Source: a virus
Length of the DNA stretch: 61,230 bases
Virus record (IMG/VR): IMGVR_UViG_3300028025_002039
Coordinates: 1-61,230 of that record
Direction: 5' to 3' (one strand)
Within the stretch, counting starts at the first letter, position 1. Each line of letters opens with the position of its first letter. The position numbers and the translations under genes were made by a program. Shown here piece after piece: positions 26,401 through 35,253 of the stretch. The notes under the pieces were generated by a model. It ran no database searches and had not been told where the DNA came from. It saw only the letters and a program-made list of their open reading frames with translations.

Positions 26401-27613
26401 TACAGAATCTAAACTAATATCTGCAGTATTGGCAGACAAGCAGGTCCACGTCCTGCTACAAGCAAACGTGGAAAACATTCTTCGTACACACACGGATATT
26501 TGGACGTTCATTCGCAACTATTCCGAAACTAATGGAACTGTCCCACCTGTCTCTCTAGTGGTAGACAAGTTCCGTGACTTCTCTCCAGAAGATGGCGTGG
26601 GTGCTACGAAGTACCATTTGGAAGAACTACAGGCTGAGTTCCTAAACGATAGTCTAAAGGATGTGCTACGCTCTACTGCTGCAGAAGTACAGGCAGGTCA
26701 AGGTACTAAGGCACTAGAAGACCTTATCCAGAAGACTTCAGAACTTAAGAAGAACACAGCGGTTATCAAGGACATTGATGCTACTGATATTGATTCTGCT
26801 GTTGCCTACTTTGAGAACCTTGCTCGTCAGAATGAACTAGGCTCAATCGGTATCAAGACTGGTCTGCCAGGCTTTGACAACTACTTACCTGCTGGTATTA
26901 CTCCAGGTCAGTTGGGTGTGTTTCTAGCCTACCCAGGTATTGGTAAGTCTTGGTTTGCTCTATACATGGCGGTACAGGCATGGAAGGCTGGAAAGTCTCC
27001 ACTAATCATCTCACTTGAAATGTCAGAGACAGAGGTTCGTAACCGTGTATTTGCTATCATGGGTGAGGGTCTATGGTCACACCGCAAGTTGAGCAACGGT
27101 CAGGTAGATATTGAAGACCTAAAGCGTTGGCACAAGAAAGAACTGCAGGGTAAGCCAGAGTTCCACATTATCTCTAATGATTCTGGTGGTGAAGTTACCC
27201 CATCTGTTATTCGTGGTAAGATGGACCAGTACAAGCCAGACCTAGTTATCGTGGACTACCTACAGTTGATGTCACCTAACCAAAAGTCAGACAACGAGAC
27301 TGTTCGTATGAAGAACCTTTCTCGTGAACTTAAACTTATGGCTATCTCGGAATCAATTCCTATCATTGCTATCTCGTCTGCTACACCTGACGATGTTAAC
27401 AAATTGGATACCGTTCCTACGCTTGGTCAAACCGCTTGGTCACGCCAGATTGCCTACGATGCTGACTGGGTGCTTGCACTTGGTCGTGCTACTAACTCGG
27501 ATATCCTAGAGTGTGTGTTCCGCAAGAACCGTAACGGCTTCATGGGTGAGTTCCTAGTTCAGGTAGACTTCGATAAGGGCTGGTATAAATACAAGGATTT
27601 CGAAGAAAACTAG
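26393..27613 (+). CDS. DnaB-family replicative helicase
   Basis: This 406-residue protein unwinds DNA at the phage replication fork. The N-terminal ~130 residues are a helical primase-interacting-type domain. The RecA-like core has Walker A AYPGIGKSW (179-187), the conserved PLIISLEMSETEVRNR that follows strand 2 in DnaB, and Walker B PDLVIVDYLQLM (283-293). The last third has the expected Gln/Arg-containing motifs (TAWSRQIAYDADWVL, FRKNRNG). Length is close to the ~450 residues of bacterial DnaB. It lies 13 bp before the primase-associated genes. Confidence 0.9.
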   Translation: MTNTESKLISAVLADKQVHVLLQANVENILRTHTDIWTFIRNYSETNGTVPPVSLVVDKFRDFSPEDGVGATKYHLEELQAEFLNDSLKDVLRSTAAEVQAGQGTKALEDLIQKTSELKKNTAVIKDIDATDIDSAVAYFENLARQNELGSIGIKTGLPGFDNYLPAGITPGQLGVFLAYPGIGKSWFALYMAVQAWKAGKSPLIISLEMSETEVRNRVFAIMGEGLWSHRKLSNGQVDIEDLKRWHKKELQGKPEFHIISNDSGGEVTPSVIRGKMDQYKPDLVIVDYLQLMSPNQKSDNETVRMKNLSRELKLMAISESIPIIAISSATPDDVNKLDTVPTLGQTAWSRQIAYDADWVLALGRATNSDILECVFRKNRNGFMGEFLVQVDFDKGWYKYKDFEEN

Positions 27614-27614
27614 T

Positions 27615-27620
27615 TATAAT
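27615..27620 (+). promoter_or_regulatory. -10 box immediately before a GTG start
   Basis: TATAAT ends 5 nt before GTG at 27626, which gives a predicted leaderless mRNA for the gene before the primase. Confidence 0.45.
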
Positions 27621-27625
27621 AGTAT

Positions 27626-27970
27626 GTGGAACATTTACATCATAAGTCTATTAAAACCTTTACTGTTGACGGTATCATCAAAGATGATGCTGCTATCGGT
27701 AGGCTCAGGCTTGAGATTGAAAGATTACAAATACTACAGATGCGTGAACTAGGGTATGTGCCAAGGCTTGACATTGACCCAAACTTTACGATACAATATA
27801 ACAATACAAAAGAATACTTTGAATTTATACTAACGCTATACGGAACATATTTAGGAAAGAAGAAATCACAATGCATAATGGGAATAGACGGAACACTACT
27901 GGTTCCTACTCACAAGAACAGATTAAAAGAGTTATCAATGGGTCAGGAATCAATGTCGAATCAGAAGTAG
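27626..27970 (+). CDS. Small protein overlapping the primase gene
   Basis: This 114-residue protein starts with GTG; an ATG two bases earlier is in a frame that stops after about 43 codons. Residues ~25-45 form a charged helix (IGRLRLEIERLQILQMREL). The second half is Tyr-rich (EYFEFILTLYGTYLGKKK). Its last ~100 bases overlap the primase start in another frame, which is long for this genome. Function unknown. It could end early in related phages, or the primase could start later. Confidence 0.5.
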   Translation: MEHLHHKSIKTFTVDGIIKDDAAIGRLRLEIERLQILQMRELGYVPRLDIDPNFTIQYNNTKEYFEFILTLYGTYLGKKKSQCIMGIDGTLLVPTHKNRLKELSMGQESMSNQK

Positions 27971-28815
27971 ATTCTGACTACATCATATTCTGCCCTTTTC
28001 ACAACAACTACCGCTCACCTGCTGGTGAAGTGGACAAGCGTTCTGGTTTCTTCTATTGCTTCTCGTGCCAGCATGTTTCAGACCTGCCATCCCTAATTAT
28101 GAAAACATCTGGTCGTACCTACTTTGAAGCGGTACGTTTTATCAAGTCTAAAGAAACAGAGACTGACCTATCTTATCAAATTAATCAGTCATTAGTAAAC
28201 AAGCCAGACTATCTTCCATACGATGAACTGCTAATCAAGCGACTAAGTGCTCAAGCATTAGAATCGCCACGAGCCATGAGATACTACTCAGGAAGGCTCA
28301 TAAACGACTCCTCAGTACGCAAATTCGATTTAGGGTACTCGGAGAAGCAAGACATGGTTACAATCCCTGTACACTCGCCTGACGGCGTTTCTGTGGGGTT
28401 TGTGGGACGGTCTGTCGAAGGTAAAGACTTCAAGAATACTCCAGGACTGCCAAAGAGCAAAGTCCTATTCAATCTACACAGAGTAAAGACTGCTGGTAAA
28501 GTCTATGTAGTTGAATCATCATTTGATGCTATCCGCTTAGACCAGTGTGGATTTCCTGCGGTAGCAACTCTGGGTGCAAACGTATCCAGAATACAAACAG
28601 ACTTGCTTCAGAAGTATTTCAATAACGTTATTGTTATTGCTGATAATGACGAGGCTGGAGGTAACATGAAAGACAAGATTGTAGAACGACTAGGTTCTCG
28701 TGTTACTGTAATTAAAATAGATAAACAATACAAGGATATCGGTGATATGTCTGACGAAGCAATAAAAAATATTGATGAAACATTTGACAAAACCATCGCT
28801 AGTATGCTAAACTAG
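27871..28815 (+). CDS. DnaG-like primase
   Basis: This 314-residue protein should make RNA primers for the replication fork. An N-terminal zinc-binding domain has CPFH (41-44) and CFSC (63-66), the pattern of DnaG. A TOPRIM core follows with the acidic motif VYVVESSFDAIRL and IADNDEAG, supplying the metal-binding Glu and Asp residues. It is shorter than bacterial DnaG (~600) and lacks the C-terminal helicase-binding domain, as is common in phages. It sits directly after the helicase unit. Confidence 0.85.
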   Translation: MHNGNRRNTTGSYSQEQIKRVINGSGINVESEVDSDYIIFCPFHNNYRSPAGEVDKRSGFFYCFSCQHVSDLPSLIMKTSGRTYFEAVRFIKSKETETDLSYQINQSLVNKPDYLPYDELLIKRLSAQALESPRAMRYYSGRLINDSSVRKFDLGYSEKQDMVTIPVHSPDGVSVGFVGRSVEGKDFKNTPGLPKSKVLFNLHRVKTAGKVYVVESSFDAIRLDQCGFPAVATLGANVSRIQTDLLQKYFNNVIVIADNDEAGGNMKDKIVERLGSRVTVIKIDKQYKDIGDMSDEAIKNIDETFDKTIASMLN

Positions 28816-28846
28816 ACATCCGCTAAAAAACATAAGGAGAAATACT

Positions 28847-29500
28847 ATGAGCGTAATTAAAGGGCTAAAAGATATCGGTGCACTAATGGATAAGCCAAAG
28901 TACGAAAACACAGGTCAGAAAGTTCGTTGGGTCAAGTTGGCTGACGGACAGTCTGCAAAGATTCGATTCGTCGAAGAACTAGACAGCGACTCAGCAAACT
29001 TTGCTGAAGAGCGTGGTCTCTCTGTAGTAATTGCAGAACACACTAATCCAAAGGATTACAAGCGTAAGGCAGCATGTACCATCGATTCAGAGGGTCGTTG
29101 CTACGGTTGTGAAATGGCTCGTAAGGAGCCAAAGGGTGGATGGCGTTCACGCCTTCGTTGGTACGGTAACGTAATCATCGATGATGGAACCGAAGCACCA
29201 TATGTGGCTGTATGGTCACAGGGCATTTCAAAGCAGTCTGCTTTCGGTAACCTCCGTGAGTATGCTATTGAGACTGGCTCAATCTCAAACCTTGAGTGGA
29301 AGATTAAGCGTAATGGTCAGGGAACTGAAACCAACTACACCTTGCTTCCAACCAAGCCAGATTCAGAACCACACAAGTGGGGCGAACTGGAAACATTCGA
29401 CCTTGAGAAGGTTGTCCGTGAAGTTAAGTACGAAGACCAAGAAAACTTCTACTTCGGATTTGAAAACACTTCAGTAACTGCCAGCAACACTGACTGGTAG
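28847..29500 (+). CDS. Single-stranded DNA-binding protein (gp32-like)
   Basis: This 217-residue protein has a central zinc-binding segment (CTIDSEGRCYGC) inside an OB-like core with many aromatic residues, and an acidic C-terminus ending NTDW. T4 gp32 and related phage SSBs share a zinc-containing OB fold and an acidic tail that recruits replication partners. An AAGGAGA ribosome binding site precedes the ATG. A strong hairpin follows. Its place between primase and polymerase fits the role. Confidence 0.7.
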   Translation: MSVIKGLKDIGALMDKPKYENTGQKVRWVKLADGQSAKIRFVEELDSDSANFAEERGLSVVIAEHTNPKDYKRKAACTIDSEGRCYGCEMARKEPKGGWRSRLRWYGNVIIDDGTEAPYVAVWSQGISKQSAFGNLREYAIETGSISNLEWKIKRNGQGTETNYTLLPTKPDSEPHKWGELETFDLEKVVREVKYEDQENFYFGFENTSVTASNTDW

Positions 29501-29512
29501 TACCCATTGACT

Positions 29513-29548
29513 GTGGGGGTAGGTGACCAACATCCTTACCCCCACTTT
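29513..29548 (+). terminator. Terminator after the SSB gene
   Basis: GTGGGGGTAGG (29513-29523) pairs with CCTTACCCCCAC (29534-29545) with one bulge, followed by TTT. It belongs to a family of C/G-run hairpins also found at 1870 and 58693. Confidence 0.75.
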
Positions 29549-29554
29549 CGTCAC

Positions 29555-29583
29555 TTGACAAGAACACCCAGATGCATTATACT
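29555..29583 (+). promoter_or_regulatory. Sigma70-type promoter for the DNA polymerase operon
   Basis: TTGACA (29555-29560), 17-nt spacer, TATACT (29578-29583). The polymerase ATG is at 29616. Confidence 0.8.
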
Positions 29584-29615
29584 TGTAATACAATAACTAC
29601 TAACAAAGGTAAATA

Positions 29616-32600
29616 ATGAGCAGTTACGCTCCACTTCACGTTCACACACACTATAGTCTATTTGATGGCATTGCCACCCCACAGGAGTACGTTGACCGTG
29701 CTGTATCTGTCGGTATGACTTCTATTTCAATCACAGACCACGGTTCTCTTTCGGGACACCGTGAGATGTATCGTGCTGCAAAAGCATCAGGTATCAAGCC
29801 AATCCTTGGAGTCGAAGGGTACATCTGTAAAGACCGCTTTGACCACGAAGAAAAGGATAAGGAAGACCTACTTAATCTAAACTACAACCACCTTATCATC
29901 CTTGCTAAGAATGCACAGGGTCTAGAGAACCTTAACAAGTTGAACGAACTTGCCTGGACTGAAGGCTTCTACAAGAAGCCACGCATGGACTGGGACATTC
30001 TTGAGAAATACAAGGATGGTCTAGTAATTACTTCAGGATGTCTATCAGGATATCTCTGCAAGGCTATCGAAGCAGACAACCTAGCAGTAGCCAAGGAACA
30101 CATCCAGTGGGCTAAGAAAACATTTGGTGACAACTACTACATTGAAGTTATGCCACACAACCCACCAGAAGTAAACAAGTTGCTACTTGACCTTGCTGAC
30201 GAGTTTGGTGTCAAGCCTGTTATTACTCCAGACTGCCACCACGCAGACTCTTCACAGCGTGAGATTCAGGAACTTAAACTAATCCTAAACTCATACTCTA
30301 ACAAGGTAGTTGGCGATGCAAACTTTGCTGGTACTCAAGAGTATGACAACTTGCTAGATAAACTAGATTACCTTTACGGTGCAGACCGTCAGATGTCATT
30401 CAAGGACTTTGAGATTCACCTACTGTCTGACGAAGAAATGCGTAACGCTATGCTAAAGCAGGGTATTGACCGTGAGGACATGTATCAGAACAGCATTGAC
30501 ATTGCAGAACAGATTGAAGACTATGACCTGCCAGACCACCTTGACCTACTGCCTGTGCAGTACCAAGACCCAGACACAGAACTAAAAGAACTGGCTATGG
30601 CTGGTCTTGTTGAACGTGGTCTTGCTGACAAACAGGAATACCTAGACCGCCTAGATGAAGAACTTACTATCATTAAGGACAAGAAGTTCGGTCCTTACTT
30701 CCTAGTTGTTCGTAACATGATTAACTGGGCTAAGAAAGAAGACGTAATGGTTGGTCCAGGACGTGGTTCGTCTGCTGGCTCGTTGCTCTGCTACACGCTG
30801 GGCATTACAGACATTGACCCAATCCAACACGGTCTGCTGTTCTTTCGATTCATTAACCCAGAGCGTAATGACTTCCCAGATATCGATACAGATATTCAAG
30901 ACTCACGCAGAGAAGATGTTAAAGACTATCTAGTTAGACAGTATCGCCACGTTGCTTCGATTGCAACCTTTCTTGAGTTTAAGGGCAAGGGTGTTGTTCG
31001 TGACATTGCTCGTGTGCTAAACATTCCACTAGCAGATGTAAACAAGGTTCTTAAACTTGTTGACGACTGGGACGACTACCTAACTTCTAAATCAACTGCA
31101 GAGTTCCGTGAGAAGTATCCAGAGATTGAATACTACGGTGAGCAACTTCGTGGTCGTATTCGTGGTACTGGTATCCACGCTGCTGGTGTTGTAACCTCTA
31201 AGGAGCCTATCTTCAAGTTCGCTCCGCTAGAAACTCGTACAGCCCCAGGTAGCAAGGAACGCATTCCAGTAGTAGCAGTAGACATGGAAGAAGCAGAGCG
31301 TATTGGTCTGATTAAGATTGATGCTCTGGGTCTAAAGACCCTATCTGTTGTCCAGGATACTATTAAGATTATTAAGGAGCGTTCTGGTACAGACATTGAC
31401 CTACACGCCTTGAACATGGAAGACGCAAATGTATATCGTATGCTATCTGACGGATACACCAAGGGTGTGTTCCAGTGTGAAGCGACACCATACACCAACC
31501 TGCTAGTTAAGATGGGTGTCAAAAACTTTAACGAGTTGGCTGCTTCTAACGCTCTGGTTCGCCCAGGTGCTATGAATACTATTGGTAAAGACTACATTGC
31601 TCGTAAGCACGGTAAGCAGAACATCTCTTACCACCACCAGTTGATGAAGCCATTCACAATTGACACCTACGGATGTATCTTGTATCAGGAACAGGTTATG
31701 CAAGCCTGTACAGAACTTGGCGGTATGACAATGGCTGAGGCTGACAAGGTTCGTAAGATTATTGGTAAGAAGAAAGATGCCAAGGAGTTCGACCAGTTCC
31801 AAGAGCAATTTGTTAATGGTGCTTCTCGCTTCATGTCGCCTAACCTTGCTAAGGATTTGTGGACAGACTTTGAGGCTCACGCTGGATACTCATTCAACAA
31901 GTCTCACGCTGTAGCCTACTCAACTGTTTCTTACTGGACAGCATGGCTGAAGTACTACTACCCAATTGAGTTTATGTTTGCATTGCTCAAGAACGAAAGC
32001 GACAAGGATGCTCGCACAGAGTACCTGATTGAAGCAAAGCGTATGGGTATTCAGGTCAAGTTGCCACACATCAACGACTCTGACATCGACTTCAAGATTG
32101 AGGGCAAGGGTATTCGCTTTGGTCTATCGTCTATTAAGTTTATTAGCGATAACATTGCAGAGAAGTACATGTCTGCTCGTCCATTCAAGTCTTACAAAGA
32201 ACTTGAGGAGTTCACCTTTGGTAAGGGTAACGGAGTAAACTCTCGTGCCTTGCAAGCACTAAAAGTTATTGGTGCTGCAACCTTTGAAGACAATCCACGC
32301 AACGATGAAGAAGTCAGGGAGAACCTGTACGAGTATCTAAACTTGCCAGAGTTCAACATGTCTGTTCCGTCACACTACCACGCATTTATTAATGATGTAG
32401 AAGAGTATGAGGAAAAGGGTGCTTACGTTCTTATGGGAATGGTCAAGACAATTAAGCGTGGTAAGGGCTGGTCTCGTGTAGAGATTCTGGATAAGACTGG
32501 TAGCACTGGTATCTTCGACGAAGAGCAGTCTACTGTCGAAGCAGGTCGTACCTACATTATTCTAGCAAGCGACAATCGTATCGTCACAGCAATTCCTGTG

Positions 32601-32894
32601 GACGAAGCCAAGGGTAACACTAGCGGATTGATTAAGATTCTTAACTTCCGTCAACTACCCTACAAGGATGATGAACTGTATGTTGTATCATTCAAGTCAA
32701 GAGTTACCAAGGCTGGCAAGAAGATGGCTTCTTTGGTCTTGGCAGATTCTTCAAGGGAACTACACAGCGTTACCGTGTTCCCCACTGCCTATCCAAAGGC
32801 TTACATGAAGATTGATGAAGGTAACGTATACAAATTCTCTTTGGGTAAAACTAAAGATGGAACAACTATTATGGAGGACGTATTTAATGTTTGA
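29616..32894 (+). CDS. dnaE: DNA polymerase III alpha subunit
   Basis: This 1092-residue C-family DNA polymerase replicates the phage genome. The N-terminal PHP domain begins LHVHTHYSLFDG and contains SITDHGSLSG. The palm has GPGRGSSAGSLLCY and the catalytic DFPDIDTDIQ around residues 418-425. The finger region has VLYQEQ-type and YSFNKSHAVAYS motifs (~755). The C-terminal part looks like an OB domain (KTIKRGKGWSRVEILDKTG). Length is near that of bacterial DnaE (~1160). It is read from its own promoter and overlaps the next gene by 8 bp. Few phages carry a DnaE-type enzyme instead of a family A or B polymerase. Confidence 0.92.
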   Translation: MSSYAPLHVHTHYSLFDGIATPQEYVDRAVSVGMTSISITDHGSLSGHREMYRAAKASGIKPILGVEGYICKDRFDHEEKDKEDLLNLNYNHLIILAKNAQGLENLNKLNELAWTEGFYKKPRMDWDILEKYKDGLVITSGCLSGYLCKAIEADNLAVAKEHIQWAKKTFGDNYYIEVMPHNPPEVNKLLLDLADEFGVKPVITPDCHHADSSQREIQELKLILNSYSNKVVGDANFAGTQEYDNLLDKLDYLYGADRQMSFKDFEIHLLSDEEMRNAMLKQGIDREDMYQNSIDIAEQIEDYDLPDHLDLLPVQYQDPDTELKELAMAGLVERGLADKQEYLDRLDEELTIIKDKKFGPYFLVVRNMINWAKKEDVMVGPGRGSSAGSLLCYTLGITDIDPIQHGLLFFRFINPERNDFPDIDTDIQDSRREDVKDYLVRQYRHVASIATFLEFKGKGVVRDIARVLNIPLADVNKVLKLVDDWDDYLTSKSTAEFREKYPEIEYYGEQLRGRIRGTGIHAAGVVTSKEPIFKFAPLETRTAPGSKERIPVVAVDMEEAERIGLIKIDALGLKTLSVVQDTIKIIKERSGTDIDLHALNMEDANVYRMLSDGYTKGVFQCEATPYTNLLVKMGVKNFNELAASNALVRPGAMNTIGKDYIARKHGKQNISYHHQLMKPFTIDTYGCILYQEQVMQACTELGGMTMAEADKVRKIIGKKKDAKEFDQFQEQFVNGASRFMSPNLAKDLWTDFEAHAGYSFNKSHAVAYSTVSYWTAWLKYYYPIEFMFALLKNESDKDARTEYLIEAKRMGIQVKLPHINDSDIDFKIEGKGIRFGLSSIKFISDNIAEKYMSARPFKSYKELEEFTFGKGNGVNSRALQALKVIGAATFEDNPRNDEEVRENLYEYLNLPEFNMSVPSHYHAFINDVEEYEEKGAYVLMGMVKTIKRGKGWSRVEILDKTGSTGIFDEEQSTVEAGRTYIILASDNRIVTAIPVDEAKGNTSGLIKILNFRQLPYKDDELYVVSFKSRVTKAGKKMASLVLADSSRELHSVTVFPTAYPKAYMKIDEGNVYKFSLGKTKDGTTIMEDVFNV

Positions 32895-33222
32895 TGAACT
32901 AGCAATGCAACTGCACGAAACCGCAGTCAAAAAAGGTTTCTGGAAAGTAATTGACGAGGCTACCACCGAGCAGGTAGACATATTCGTAACTAAACAACTA
33001 ATGATGATTGTGTCAGAAGTTACTGAGGTTATGGAAGCAATCCGCAAAGACAAGGGCGAAGACGAAATTGCTGCAGAGTTTGCAGACATTCTTATTCGCA
33101 CACTTGACCTGTATGCTGGTCTGGTAGAGCAGGGCTACACAACTGTATCGCTAGACTACGCACTTGACAAGAAGACTGGGTTCAATGAGACTCGTCCAGA
33201 GAAGCATGGGGTACGTTTCTAA
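32887..33222 (+). CDS. MazG-like nucleotide pyrophosphohydrolase
   Basis: This 111-residue protein starts at ATG 32887, after GGAGGA, inside the end of the polymerase gene. The helical core with SEVTEVMEAIRKDKGED and AAEFADILIRTLDL carries the ExxE...ExxD metal-binding pattern of the all-alpha NTP pyrophosphatases (MazG/dUTPase-like). These enzymes hydrolyse NTPs or (p)ppGpp-type signals. It ends overlapping the NrdH gene, so nucleotide metabolism and replication are coupled. Confidence 0.75.
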   Translation: MFDELAMQLHETAVKKGFWKVIDEATTEQVDIFVTKQLMMIVSEVTEVMEAIRKDKGEDEIAAEFADILIRTLDLYAGLVEQGYTTVSLDYALDKKTGFNETRPEKHGVRF

Positions 33223-33449
33223 TGGCTGTTGTTGTATATACAAATCCAAACTGCGTTCAGTGCGAGCAGACCAAGAAGTTCTTGGACAAGGAGGGCATTG
33301 AATACACTGTAGAGAATCTGCAATCAGACGACAACTACGAGAAGTTGGTTGACTTCGTTAATCGTGGATTCAAGTCTGCACCAATTGTTGTAACAGATAC
33401 AGAAACCTGGTCTGGATATAAGCCAGACAAGTTGGGAGCAATCAAATGA
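33222..33449 (+). CDS. nrdH: NrdH-like glutaredoxin
   Basis: This 75-residue thioredoxin-fold protein has the redox motif CVQC (11-14), the cis-proline region SAPIVV, and SGYKPDKL near the end, all typical of NrdH. NrdH passes electrons to ribonucleotide reductase. No reductase gene is in this window, so it may serve the host enzyme or one elsewhere in the phage. It overlaps both neighbours by 1-4 bp. Confidence 0.85.
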   Translation: MAVVVYTNPNCVQCEQTKKFLDKEGIEYTVENLQSDDNYEKLVDFVNRGFKSAPIVVTDTETWSGYKPDKLGAIK

Positions 33450-34459
33450 CCACATTCGAAGAAGCAATGGCACAACTAGACCCACGCATTCGTAAGCGTT
33501 TGTCTAACGGTACAGGGTTTGAAACAACCTATCAGGCTACTCCTAGTTTTGGTCTTAACCGTGCTCTGCTCGGTGGACTACCAATGGGTCGTCAAGTATT
33601 AATCTGGGGAAGCAAGTCGTCTGCAAAGTCTTCACTTTGTCTACAGATGATTGCTCAAGCACAAGAAGAGGGTAAATTATGTGCTTGGATTGATGCTGAG
33701 ATGTCCTACTCGGAAGACTGGGCTAAGAAACTTGGGGTAGATACAGACAACCTAATCGTCTCACAGGCTCGTACAATTAACGAGATGGTAGATGTAGGAA
33801 CTAATCTAATGAATGCTGGTGTAGATATCATCGTGGTTGACTCAATCACATCGCTACTACCTGCTATTTATTTTGAGAAGGATACTGACGAACTCAAGCA
33901 ACTTGAGAACACCAAGCAGATTGGTGCAGAGTCTCGTGATTTCAGCAACGCATGGAAGATGCTTAACTATGCTAATAACAAAGTCAAGCCTACGCTATTC
34001 GTTCTGATTAGCCAGAGCCGTAACAACATCTCTGCTATGTACACTAGCCAACAGCCAACAGGTGGACAGGCTACCAAGTTCTATTCATCAACAGTAATTA
34101 AACTATTTAGTTCTGAGTCAGACAACCAAGCCATCAAAGGCAAGATTGCTATTGGCGATAAGTTGATTGAAGAAAAGATTGGTCGTAAGGTTCGTTGGGA
34201 ACTTCAGTTCTCTAAGACATCTCCAGGCTTCCAGTCTGGCGAGTATGACTTCTACTTCAGAGGTCCTCTCGTAGGCATAGACAGCATTGGAGACTTGGTT
34301 GACACTGCAGAGATGATGGGCATTGTAGAGCGTACAGGAGCCTGGTACATCCTTCCTGACGGCACTAAGTTGCAGGGCAGAGATAAGTTCGTAGCAAGAG
34401 TACGAGAAGACCTAGACCTACAGGACAGCATTAAGGCTATGGTAAGTAGCAATGGCTAA
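33446..34459 (+). CDS. RecA/UvsX-like recombinase
   Basis: This 337-residue strand-exchange ATPase has Walker A GSKSSAKS (55-62), Walker B DIIVVDSI (~127-134), the catalytic-Glu region DAEMSYSEDW (83-92), and a C-terminal RecA-like beta part. The Walker A is unusual: the common PESSGKT has Ala in place of Gly and Ser in place of Thr. The gene begins four bases before the NrdH stop and ends overlapping the next gene. It probably acts with the Cas4-like, RuvC-like and Hjc-like genes downstream in recombination-dependent replication. Confidence 0.85.
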   Translation: MTTFEEAMAQLDPRIRKRLSNGTGFETTYQATPSFGLNRALLGGLPMGRQVLIWGSKSSAKSSLCLQMIAQAQEEGKLCAWIDAEMSYSEDWAKKLGVDTDNLIVSQARTINEMVDVGTNLMNAGVDIIVVDSITSLLPAIYFEKDTDELKQLENTKQIGAESRDFSNAWKMLNYANNKVKPTLFVLISQSRNNISAMYTSQQPTGGQATKFYSSTVIKLFSSESDNQAIKGKIAIGDKLIEEKIGRKVRWELQFSKTSPGFQSGEYDFYFRGPLVGIDSIGDLVDTAEMMGIVERTGAWYILPDGTKLQGRDKFVARVREDLDLQDSIKAMVSSNG

Positions 34460-34622
34460 GTACACTATTTATCCTGGTAAGTTTCCTTGCCACACTTGCA
34501 AAGTAGAAGTAAAGACTGTAAGGGTGTATCCCGAAACTAAAGAGATTACATGGATGTGTCCCGAAAAACATGTCAGTGTGGTAAACTTGAGTACAAAGAA
34601 ATCTAGGAAGGATTATGAGTGA
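34452..34622 (+). CDS. Small zinc-ribbon protein
   Basis: This 56-residue protein has CHTC (residues 13-16) and CPEKH (36-40), a likely four-ligand zinc site. It overlaps RecA upstream and the resolvase-like gene downstream by 8 bp each. It is probably a nucleic-acid or protein-binding accessory. I recognise no family. Confidence 0.6.
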   Translation: MAKYTIYPGKFPCHTCKVEVKTVRVYPETKEITWMCPEKHVSVVNLSTKKSRKDYE

Positions 34623-34914
34623 GCGTAGTGAGTCTAAGCGTATCGATGCCAAACAGCACAAGAACTCTGGTAGGAACACCCACAAGGGTGACGCTACCTG
34701 GAGAAATTTTACAGCCGATTTCAAGGAGGTTGGCAAGTCCTTTACGCTTAACAAAGAGGTCTGGGCTAAGGCTACTACTGATGCTATCCGCAATAACAAT
34801 GACCCTATCATTATTGTCGTACTGGGCGATTCAGGAGTCAAGACTCGCCTCGCTGTTATTGAGTTCAGCCTGTTAGAGATGATACTTGACCAATTGCCCC
34901 CAGATAGTGTATAA
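34615..34914 (+). CDS. Holliday-junction resolvase-like nuclease (PD-(D/E)XK type)
   Basis: This 99-residue protein has the layout of small phage Hjc-like resolvases: a basic Gly-rich start (KQHKNSGRNTHKGD), a core strand ending in an acidic-x-Lys pair (ADFKEVGKSFTLNKEVW), then a strand and helix. Asp in HKGD, Asp/Lys of DFKE and the following Lys could form the active site. It lies between RecA and Cas4-like genes. A RuvC-like gene follows at 36321, so the window may hold two junction enzymes. Confidence 0.5.
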   Translation: MSERSESKRIDAKQHKNSGRNTHKGDATWRNFTADFKEVGKSFTLNKEVWAKATTDAIRNNNDPIIIVVLGDSGVKTRLAVIEFSLLEMILDQLPPDSV

Positions 34915-34915
34915 T
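34886..34915 (+). promoter_or_regulatory. Sigma70-type promoter
   Basis: TTGACC (34886-34891), 18-nt spacer, TATAAT (34910-34915), overlapping the end of the preceding gene and 25 nt before the next ATG. Confidence 0.65.
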
Positions 34916-34940
34916 AGAACTACAACATTAAGGAAACAAA

Positions 34941-35246
34941 ATGGAACAAAACACTAACACAATTGATATGGTCAATGGTCTCACAGAGATTGCTGACTAC
35001 ATGAATGACGAGGAACTGACTACTGCTCTTACTTTTATTGCTAAGGTAATTCTTAAGCCAGACATTCCGCTAAATGTTGCTCAAGTGGAAATCGTTCGTT
35101 TGCAAGCAATTGCTGCGAAGATGTCCTTCAAAGCCACATGGCTAACCAATGTAGAAAAAGGAGATAGAGCGAAGAAGAATATTTATTACACCGCTGCTGA
35201 GTCAATCAACAACTTAGTTTCGGCTCTTAAATATATTACTCGCTAG
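34941..35246 (+). CDS. Helical protein of unknown function
   Basis: This 101-residue, nearly all-helical protein starts 9 nt after AAGGA. It has an acidic N-terminal half and a more basic C-terminal half (FKATWLTNVEKGDRAKKN). It has its own promoter and precedes the Cas4-like nuclease by 7 bp. Role unknown; it could be a subunit or inhibitor within the recombination block. Confidence 0.6.
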   Translation: MEQNTNTIDMVNGLTEIADYMNDEELTTALTFIAKVILKPDIPLNVAQVEIVRLQAIAAKMSFKATWLTNVEKGDRAKKNIYYTAAESINNLVSALKYITR

Positions 35247-35253
35247 TATTAAC

